This document shows, in pieces, positions 1 through 5,098 of a stretch of DNA of 5,098 bases (position 1 is its first letter; every line of letters begins with the position of its first letter). A model generated the notes under the pieces. It ran no database searches and was not told the origin of the DNA. It saw nothing but the letters and a program-made list of their open reading frames with translations. This stretch comes from Candidatus Aegiribacteria sp. (GTDB lineage Bacteria; Fermentibacterota; Fermentibacteria; Fermentibacterales; JCC-6). The stretch spans positions 1-5,098 of the forward strand of contig DAOWNO010000182.1 in NCBI GenBank assembly GCA_030642525.1, read 5' to 3'. A program made the translations under genes and the position numbers.

Positions 1-40
1 CAAGCATATTAACACTCAATGCACCTCCGGTCAAATACGA

Positions 41-45
41 AAGGA
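41..45 (+). promoter_or_regulatory. Ribosome binding site of the aldolase-family gene
   Basis: AAGGA lies 6 nt before the ATG at 52. It decides the start in favour of 52 over the in-frame ATG at 19, which has no purine-rich site in the few bases visible before it, and over the ATG at 64, which would lie 18 nt from this site. No promoter can be named with confidence in the 51 bases before the gene. Confidence 0.65.
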
Positions 46-51
46 ATCCAA

Positions 52-1338
52 ATGATCAATACGATGAAGTACAACAAGTTTCTGAATTTGAGACCTTTGA
101 ATGTTACAAGAGCGTTTCCTGCGAGCAGGTTTGCTCTTGTAAGTATGAAGGACATAGCTGCTGTTGCTGTTGAAAGGAATGCCATTGTCATGGCTGCCAA
201 TATTCGCAATCCTCTGAGCGCCCTGGGAATTCTTCGGGCTGCGAAGAAGGTTGACTCTTTTGTTTTACTTGAACTGGCAAAATCAGAAGCTGGTTATACT
301 GGAGTGAATTTCAGAAATCTTCCCTGGTTCGCGATGCAGTTCTCAAGTTCAATTGAAGATAAAACCGTTTTCGGTCTGCATATGGATCATTATGCGATAA
401 AATCAGACAGCGACATAGATGAAGCTGTCGTAACTGTTCCTGATGCCATTTCAAGGGGCTGGACCTCAGTGGCAATTGATGCATCGCATAACCCGGATTA
501 TGAGAATCTGATCTTCACCCGCGATCTCGCGATGCACATTCCACCATATATAGGTCTTGAAGTTGAAGTCGGTGAAATAAAGGGTGCCGGAGTTCTCACT
601 ACCATAGAGGAAGCGGAGTATTTCGTAGGCGGTCTTAACAGCTGGGGGATATTCCCGGATTTTCTCGCGATCTCAAATGGATCCAAACATGGTACTTACG
701 ATTCTTCCAAGGGTGAAGGTGAGGGGATCGACCTGAAGAGAACCGGAGAAATAGCGAATGCAATATCACAGTATGATTGTAAGATTGCGCAGCACGGGAT
801 CAGCGGAACACCTCTCGATAAAGTCGGGCATTTCAAAGAGTACGGCATTAACAAGGGGAATGTTGGAACTCTCTGGCAGAATATCCTGTTCGGTCTGGAA
901 ATGGATCCTGACAGCGGCAACGCTGTGATTGAAAATGGATCGTTTGTAAAGCGTTCCGATAAAGGAATTCCGAATGAATTATGGGATGAAATAGTATCGT
1001 GGGCTGATGGCTGGGGATACCCTCGTAATTCCGGTGATTACAAAAAGGCGAATCTGCCTTTCCACTACAGAATAATGAGTTTGCCTTACATGTACAGAGA
1101 TCGTATTCTGGAGGAAACTGAGAAATGGGCTCTGAGGTTCTTCGAAGCATTCAACTCCGCTGGAACCGGAACCGCGGTTATTGATAGAATCCTTCAGAGA
1201 GATGATTGGAACTCTGCTCCCGAACGTTTCATAACGGCAGTCAGAGGAAATTACTCCTCATCTTCAGCACCTGATGCCGCACCCGATGGCGGGGCCGGGA
1301 AAGAGATTGACAAAACCGGGAAGGACTTTTCCGACTGA
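52..1338 (+). CDS. Class II fructose-bisphosphate aldolase family protein
   Basis: This is a 428-residue zinc-dependent class II aldolase-family protein, expected to be a cytoplasmic TIM barrel. Family enzymes cleave fructose 1,6-bisphosphate, or a related ketose phosphate, to glyceraldehyde 3-phosphate and dihydroxyacetone phosphate. The motifs appear in family order: HMDH at 110-113 (D112 as candidate catalytic acid, H113 as zinc ligand), DASH at 143-146, EVEVG at 170-174, the zinc ligand H213 in KHGTY, H248 in the HGISG phosphate loop, and NKGNVGT near 267-273. The last loop normally reads K-x-N-[IV]-D/A-T; here a Gly (272) stands where E. coli-type enzymes have Asp, so the exact substrate is uncertain. 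The chain runs about 100 residues past the usual end and finishes in a Ser/Ala/Pro/Gly-rich charged tail (about 401-428). The start at 52 is chosen for its AAGGA site. pyrC follows 15 nt after the stop, which suggests an operon, although an aldolase has no direct role in pyrimidine synthesis. Family assignment is secure; the reaction is inferred. Confidence 0.88.
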   Translation: MINTMKYNKFLNLRPLNVTRAFPASRFALVSMKDIAAVAVERNAIVMAANIRNPLSALGILRAAKKVDSFVLLELAKSEAGYTGVNFRNLPWFAMQFSSSIEDKTVFGLHMDHYAIKSDSDIDEAVVTVPDAISRGWTSVAIDASHNPDYENLIFTRDLAMHIPPYIGLEVEVGEIKGAGVLTTIEEAEYFVGGLNSWGIFPDFLAISNGSKHGTYDSSKGEGEGIDLKRTGEIANAISQYDCKIAQHGISGTPLDKVGHFKEYGINKGNVGTLWQNILFGLEMDPDSGNAVIENGSFVKRSDKGIPNELWDEIVSWADGWGYPRNSGDYKKANLPFHYRIMSLPYMYRDRILEETEKWALRFFEAFNSAGTGTAVIDRILQRDDWNSAPERFITAVRGNYSSSSAPDAAPDGGAGKEIDKTGKDFSD

Positions 1339-1347
1339 GAGGGTGAT
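1339..1347 (+). promoter_or_regulatory. Shine-Dalgarno-like site before pyrC
   Basis: GAGGGTGAT begins directly after the aldolase stop codon. GGTGAT is complementary to the 3' end of 16S rRNA. It ends 6 nt before the CTG at 1354, the only in-frame candidate start that keeps the conserved dihydroorotase N-terminus. The ATG at 1346 overlaps this site and is out of frame, so it is not well placed to use it. Confidence 0.5.
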
Positions 1348-1353
1348 GGATTT

Positions 1354-2640
1354 CTGGAACGATACGTAATCAGAAACGCGAGGATACTGGATCCTTCAGT
1401 GAATGCTGACTTTCACGGTGATATTCTTATAGAAAGCGGCAGAATCGAAGCCGTTGAAAATGGCTTGCCCGATGAACTTGATGCTGTATCGATCGACGCT
1501 GCCGGCAAATGGGTATTTCCCGGACTGGTGGACATGCACGTGCATCTCCGCGTTCCGGGCGGTGAGGATTCGGAAACAATTGAAACAGGCCTGAAAGCGG
1601 CGATTGCCGGTGGTGTAACTACTGTTGCCGCTATGCCAAATACAACTCCTCCAATAGATTCTTCTCAAATAATGTCGGATATGATCTCTTCAGCTTTGAG
1701 CCTGAATCTTGCCCGCTGCATACCTGTTCCATGCGTTACCAGAGGTAGAGCTGGTAAGCGTCTCGTCGATTTTCATAAGCTGCATGAAGCCGGAGCTACC
1801 GCGTTCTCAGATGATGGCGGTCCGGTTCATGATTCCGGATTACTGCTTGAGGCAATGGAAACCGTTTCTGTGTTCAATGGCGTGATTATTGAACACCCTG
1901 AGGTAACTGAGTTGTCAGGAGGTTCGATCAATCAGGGAGTAATTGCCGTAAAGCTTGGTGTAAAAGGGATTCCCGATTGTGCGGAGACAGTAGATGTAGC
2001 CAGATGCCTCGAAATCGCAAACAGTTGCGCGGGACATCTCCATTTAACTCATCTGTCGTCTCCAAGGAGTATTGAGCTGGTAAGATCTGATTGTTTCAGG
2101 TCATCAGGAGTAACAGTTGATGTCACACCGCATCACCTGATTCTTGATGAGACAGCTGTTCTTGAGCATAAATCGATGGCAAAGATGAATCCACCGCTCA
2201 GAAGCTTTGAAAGCCGCCTCGGACTGCTTGCAATGGTGAAGAAAGGTATGGTGGACGCTATTGCTTCAGACCATGCCCCACACGCTATGGTCAGGAAGCG
2301 GAAATCGCTGGAGGATGCAGCTTTTGGAATTATCGGTCTGGAAACTCTCCTGCCTTTGACAATTGAGGCTCTTCATTCTGAACCCGGCATGCCTCTTCTT
2401 CAGATACTTGGTCTTCTGACGAAAGGGCCGGCTCGAATTCTGAGGATTCCGGAACCTGGACTTGCAGTTGGGGATAAAGCGGATATAGTCCTTTACAATC
2501 CCGATATTGAATACAGTCTCTACGAAACAGGGATATTTTCGAAATCGTTCAATACACCCTTTCTGCATAGAAAACTAAAAGGCAGAGTCGAAGCCGTCTG
2601 GATTGGAAGGCTTGTCTACAGGGATGGTCAGTTTGCATAA
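1354..2640 (+). CDS. pyrC: Dihydroorotase (class I)
   Basis: This amidohydrolase converts N-carbamoyl-L-aspartate to L-dihydroorotate, the third step of de novo UMP synthesis, in the cytoplasm. Numbered from the CTG at 1354 (428 residues, normal for class I), the metal and substrate residues are all present: HVHLR at 62-66, PNTTPP shortly after, SDDG with D153/D154 (bridging Asp), H181 in EHPE, the HLHLTHLSS segment with H230/H233, PHH in VTPHHL, KMNPPLR, and DHAPH with D306. The C-terminal KSFNTPF element is also present. The first in-frame ATG/GTG/TTG is the GTG at 1399, but starting there would remove YVIRNARILDP, the first conserved beta strand. The open frame runs back to the aldolase stop at 1336, so I place the start at CTG 1354; a one-base deletion after the ATG at 1346 is the alternative. 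The gene's end overlaps the next one by about 17 nt. The function is very sure; the start is not. Confidence 0.93.
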   Translation: MERYVIRNARILDPSVNADFHGDILIESGRIEAVENGLPDELDAVSIDAAGKWVFPGLVDMHVHLRVPGGEDSETIETGLKAAIAGGVTTVAAMPNTTPPIDSSQIMSDMISSALSLNLARCIPVPCVTRGRAGKRLVDFHKLHEAGATAFSDDGGPVHDSGLLLEAMETVSVFNGVIIEHPEVTELSGGSINQGVIAVKLGVKGIPDCAETVDVARCLEIANSCAGHLHLTHLSSPRSIELVRSDCFRSSGVTVDVTPHHLILDETAVLEHKSMAKMNPPLRSFESRLGLLAMVKKGMVDAIASDHAPHAMVRKRKSLEDAAFGIIGLETLLPLTIEALHSEPGMPLLQILGLLTKGPARILRIPEPGLAVGDKADIVLYNPDIEYSLYETGIFSKSFNTPFLHRKLKGRVEAVWIGRLVYRDGQFA

Positions 2641-4294
2641 ATCAGGATACACTATTGCGTTCAGTATGGTTTTCACATTGTTACTTGTGGTTTCATGTGC
2701 TTATTATAACACATATTACAACGCCAGAAAAAGTTACAGAGAAGCTCTTGAGCTTGCGAAACAGTATCCTGACAATCCGGTATCTTCCGAGGAAGTGCTG
2801 CTTGATGAAGCTATTGCGGGTGCTTCCAAGATTCTGGCTATCTATCCTGAAAGCAAATGGGTTGACGATGCTCAGCTTCTTCTCGGTAATGCGCTTCTTC
2901 AGCTGGGCAGGCGCACGCTTACCGGAAGTGGCACATCTGATTTAACCGAAGCGATGATGGCATTCTCTTCGACAGCGATACTGACGGATGATCAGACAAT
3001 TCGTGATAGAGCTTTTACGGGTATGGGTCTTGCAGCCATGGAACTTGGAAGATTGAATGATGCGGTTGCTTCGTTCGAGAATGTTTCCCATGAAAATGAC
3101 GATAGATACATTTGCTCAAGATTGTATCTGATGGACGCACAGCTGCTGAATAATCAGCCTGAACAGGCTCTTGTGGTTGCCGACAGTCTTGGAACACCGG
3201 GGGATGACAGCCTTTCAGCGGAATTGAAATTATTGGTCAGCCGTGCTCTGATGGAGATCGGACTTCCCGACAGCGGAGCTGTAATGGCTCTGACAGCGGG
3301 AGATATGTTCAAAAGAGGAAAAGGTTATTATAGAGCGCTCACAATTGCAGCGGAGGCTTATTTGCAGGCTGATAAACCAGGGAAAGCAGTGGGAGTACTG
3401 ACACGGCTTCTCTCAGGTTACAGGTCTGACCTGGAAACAGCGACCATTGCTCTTCTTGACGGGAAGGCCAGGGAACTTTCGGGAGATCCCGCCGGTGCAA
3501 TGGCCTCTTTCAGAAGTGCTGCCGATCTGGACGGTTATCGGGAATATGGTGCTGAAGCTCTGTACCTTCGAACGATACTGCTGGAGAAGGATGGCAGAAT
3601 TGAAGACGCGATTGATAATCTGGAGGAGCTTTCCGGCAGAAGTGGTGATTACCTCTGGCTTCGTCTTGGCGAGGACCGGCGTAACAATCTTGTATTGCTT
3701 CTGCATTATTTGGACGAACTGGGCATGTGCAGTGAAAATGAAATCTGGCTCTACCGTTTAATGATTGCTGAGAAACGAATAGATCTGTATGGAAAGGGCG
3801 ATTCTGAAGCATTAAGTGAGCTGATAACCCTTTCTGAATCCGCGCCTGATATGGAAAGATCAATGGCTCTTGCGGCTCTTTCGGATTTAATGGCAGCTGA
3901 TGTTGATTCTTCGAGAACTCTGCTGCTGAAAGCCTATGCCCTGTGCGACATGGGAGATCTTGCCACTACTATTGAAAACAGATTGAACTTTGACCGGGGT
4001 GACGGATACCGTTTCCGACCCTCCGTAGTTCTTGAGCATGCCTGGAGTCTTCTTGGGGAGGAGAATTTCAATGAGGCATGGGAGGAATTGAATACAGTTC
4101 TCTCATCCGTATGGAGCAGAATGAAGAGACCTGAAATCCTCTGGGCTGCGTATCTTGCTGCTGAAGGCGCGAGAATGGATGATAAAATTCTTGAGGAATA
4201 CCTTACGGAACTTTCCAGTGAATATGGAAACACCGAAATGGGCATTGCCGCTCTGAACAGGCTTGGAGGTATCGAAGAAGGTGGGGAAGAATAG
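2624..4294 (+). CDS. TPR-repeat lipoprotein of unknown function
   Basis: I do not recognise a named gene here. The 556-residue product has a lipoprotein signal peptide: His/Lys at 5-6, a hydrophobic core of about 10-22, and the lipobox VVSC with the acylated Cys at 25. The mature N-terminus, CAYYNTYYNAR, is Tyr/Asn-rich, a pattern I associate with TPR lipoproteins of FCB-type bacteria. Helical pairs resembling tetratricopeptide repeats follow at about 62-96 (with a BamD-like 'YPESKWVDDA' stretch), 126-155, 161-190, 238-265, 275-303, 309-336 and again near the C-terminus (around 480-505). No enzyme motif is visible. Residue +2 is Ala, which would allow outer-membrane sorting by the E. coli rule. 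A scaffold or assembly role in the envelope is inference. The ATG at 2624 overlaps the pyrC end; TTG at 2633, preceded by GGGATGG, and TTG at 2603 are alternatives, and all keep the lipobox. Its end overlaps pyrK, so it is probably translated with the pyrimidine genes. Confidence 0.82.
   Translation: MVSLHKSGYTIAFSMVFTLLLVVSCAYYNTYYNARKSYREALELAKQYPDNPVSSEEVLLDEAIAGASKILAIYPESKWVDDAQLLLGNALLQLGRRTLTGSGTSDLTEAMMAFSSTAILTDDQTIRDRAFTGMGLAAMELGRLNDAVASFENVSHENDDRYICSRLYLMDAQLLNNQPEQALVVADSLGTPGDDSLSAELKLLVSRALMEIGLPDSGAVMALTAGDMFKRGKGYYRALTIAAEAYLQADKPGKAVGVLTRLLSGYRSDLETATIALLDGKARELSGDPAGAMASFRSAADLDGYREYGAEALYLRTILLEKDGRIEDAIDNLEELSGRSGDYLWLRLGEDRRNNLVLLLHYLDELGMCSENEIWLYRLMIAEKRIDLYGKGDSEALSELITLSESAPDMERSMALAALSDLMAADVDSSRTLLLKAYALCDMGDLATTIENRLNFDRGDGYRFRPSVVLEHAWSLLGEENFNEAWEELNTVLSSVWSRMKRPEILWAAYLAAEGARMDDKILEEYLTELSSEYGNTEMGIAALNRLGGIEEGGEE
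4265..4269 (+). promoter_or_regulatory. Ribosome binding site of pyrK
   Basis: GGAGG lies inside the 3' end of the lipoprotein gene, 11 nt before the GTG at 4281. The spacing is a little long, but it is the best site near any candidate start. It argues against the TTG at 4263, which lies on its upstream side. Confidence 0.5.
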
Positions 4295-5054
4295 CGAAGT
4301 GGACAGAGATGCTGTTGTTACCTTAAAGGAAGAGTTCCTTCCGGGTGTCTTCAGAATGTGTCTGGAAACAGGAGAGGTATTCTGCGCGAATGCAGAACCA
4401 GGACAGTTTATTCAGATTGAGGTTTCTCCCGGTCCATTTCCGGTGACCAGAAGACCGTTCACAATCAGCAGAGCGTACAGTTCTTCAATTGAAATTATTT
4501 TTGAAGCCGTAGGTCGAGGAACCGCACTGCTTTCAGGGGTTGAAACAGGTTCAGCGGTAAGAGTTCTCGGACCTCTCGGTTCCGGTTATGAACTGAATAA
4601 CGGCGGCTGGCTTCTTGTCGGCGGCGGATTGGGCGCTGCCGGATTCCCGGGCCTTGTTTCATACGTTGACTGCAGGCTTATGCTGCTTGGAGCCTCTTCA
4701 AAGGATAAACTGCTTCCGGTTCCAGAAGTATCATTATTGAGCATTACAGAAGATGGATCGAGCGGCAGGAAAGGACTGATAACGGATTTACTTGAATCCG
4801 TTCAATGGGACTCTGTCAGCAATATTGCCGTATGCGGACCGGTTGCCATGATGAAAGCCGTTATTCAAAACATTCCAGCTGAATTCTCTTCCAGAACGCA
4901 AATTTCAGCGGAAGCAAGGATGGGCTGCGGCTGGGGAGCATGTGAGGGTTGTTCAATCCCGAAAGCGGGCGGCGGATATCTGAAATGCTGCACCGACGGC
5001 CCTGTATTTCCCGCTGATTCGATCGATTGGGAACGATGGGAGGGGATTCACTGA
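4281..5054 (+). CDS. pyrK: Dihydroorotate dehydrogenase B, electron-transfer subunit
   Basis: PyrK is the iron-sulfur flavoprotein of NAD-linked (class 1B) dihydroorotate dehydrogenase. It carries electrons from the FMN of PyrD through a [2Fe-2S] cluster and FAD to NAD+. From the GTG at 4281 it has 257 residues, a normal length. The domains appear in order: a ferredoxin-reductase-like beta barrel with the FAD motif RRPFTIS at 57-63 and a GPLG turn near 96; a nucleotide-binding region starting at GGGLG (114-118); C185-G-P in AVCGPVAMM; and the cluster loop EARMGCGWGACEGC with C216, C221, C224 and, after 12 residues, C237 before TDGPVF. A second Cys (236) directly precedes the fourth ligand. 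The nucleotide-binding region looks shortened, and the usual GxGxAP reads GLGAAGFP. TTG 4263 and GTG 4299 are other possible starts. The gene overlaps the lipoprotein gene by 14 nt. Family assignment is firm. Confidence 0.92.
   Translation: MGKNSEVDRDAVVTLKEEFLPGVFRMCLETGEVFCANAEPGQFIQIEVSPGPFPVTRRPFTISRAYSSSIEIIFEAVGRGTALLSGVETGSAVRVLGPLGSGYELNNGGWLLVGGGLGAAGFPGLVSYVDCRLMLLGASSKDKLLPVPEVSLLSITEDGSSGRKGLITDLLESVQWDSVSNIAVCGPVAMMKAVIQNIPAEFSSRTQISAEARMGCGWGACEGCSIPKAGGGYLKCCTDGPVFPADSIDWERWEGIH
5038..5045 (+). promoter_or_regulatory. Strong Shine-Dalgarno sequence at the end of pyrK
   Basis: GGGAGGGG lies within the last codons of pyrK. It is 5 nt before CTG 5051, 11 nt before GTG 5057 and 22 nt before ATG 5068. 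It indicates that another coupled gene starts around the pyrK stop. Confidence 0.5.
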
Positions 5055-5056
5055 CA

Positions 5057-5098
5057 GTGAAATCCGGATGGTGTCTCCAATTCTATCTGCAAGCATTA
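5057..5098 (+). CDS. Start of next gene, probably pyrD (partial, frame uncertain)
   Basis: Only the first few dozen bases fall in the window. pyrK is very often followed by pyrD, which encodes the FMN-binding catalytic subunit. Two frames are open. The frame with GTG 5057 begins LTVK when read from CTG 5051, as class 1B PyrD proteins often do, but it then loses resemblance. The frame containing ATG 5068 reads IRMVSPILSAS, which resembles the conserved PyrD segment [NS]-P-[IV]-[LI]-x-A-S-G, although the residue after the last Ser is Ile rather than Gly. The assignment rests mainly on context and is weak. The coordinates follow the start with the better-placed ribosome binding site. Confidence 0.3.
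   Translation, partial: MKSGWCLQFYLQAL

Noticed and set aside
1..8. CAAGCAT at the left edge and again near the right edge (5090-5096) as a direct repeat or attachment site
   Set aside because: A 7-base match over 5 kb is expected by chance, and no mobile-element gene is present.
1..51. AT-rich bases (around TATTAA) as a -10 promoter element
   Set aside because: There is too little upstream sequence to see a -35 element, and a single short AT-rich hexamer is not evidence.
9..209. Minus-strand ORF of 66 residues with a hydrophobic stretch
   Set aside because: It lies almost wholly antisense to the well-supported aldolase gene, and its product resembles no family I know.
1314..1335. Possible hairpin CGGGAA...TTTCCG near the aldolase stop as a terminator or attenuator
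   Set aside because: The stem is only about 6 bp with a G-U pair, has no U-tract after it, and lies within coding sequence.
3447..3761. Plus-strand ORF of 104 residues in another frame within the lipoprotein gene
   Set aside because: It sits entirely inside a gene with a coherent repeat pattern; its Trp/Cys-rich product looks like an out-of-frame reading.
3510..3863. Minus-strand ORF of 117 residues
   Set aside because: It is antisense to the TPR lipoprotein gene, with composition typical of a reverse reading and no recognisable motif.

Overview
The window is a tightly packed, single-strand (+) gene cluster centred on de novo pyrimidine synthesis. I read four nearly complete genes in this order: a class II fructose-bisphosphate-aldolase-family protein, a class I dihydroorotase (pyrC), a TPR-type lipoprotein of unknown role, and the dihydroorotate dehydrogenase electron-transfer subunit (pyrK). 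The right edge probably holds the first codons of another gene, most likely pyrD. Gaps are minimal: about 15 nt between aldolase and pyrC, and short overlaps of about 17 nt (pyrC/lipoprotein) and 14 nt (lipoprotein/pyrK). This points to one operon with translational coupling. The minus strand carries no ORF that I believe, and I see no tRNA, rRNA, mobile element, CRISPR array or convincing terminator. No stretch longer than 300 bases lacks a gene.

The organism is a bacterium with moderate GC. The lipoprotein has a lipobox followed by a Tyr/Asn-rich start (CAYYNTYYNAR), and the signal sequence ends in VVSC. That style of TPR lipoprotein is familiar to me from the Fibrobacteres-Chlorobi-Bacteroidetes superphylum and related uncultured phyla, so a diderm of that neighbourhood is my best guess. 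This is inference only. PyrK means the dihydroorotate dehydrogenase is probably the NAD-linked class 1B heterotetramer (PyrD plus PyrK).

Functionally, PyrC cyclises carbamoyl aspartate to dihydroorotate. PyrK passes the electrons from dihydroorotate oxidation by PyrD, through FAD and a [2Fe-2S] cluster, to NAD+. The aldolase and the lipoprotein have no known role in this pathway and may simply be co-transcribed.

The points most worth a second look are these. pyrC has no standard start codon that keeps its conserved N-terminus: either a CTG start, or one missing T after an out-of-frame ATG. The aldolase departs from the family in its substrate loop. A periplasmic or outer-membrane lipoprotein gene is embedded between two pyrimidine genes. 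The first codons of the probable pyrD are split between two reading frames. I found no clear evidence of a wholly new biological system.
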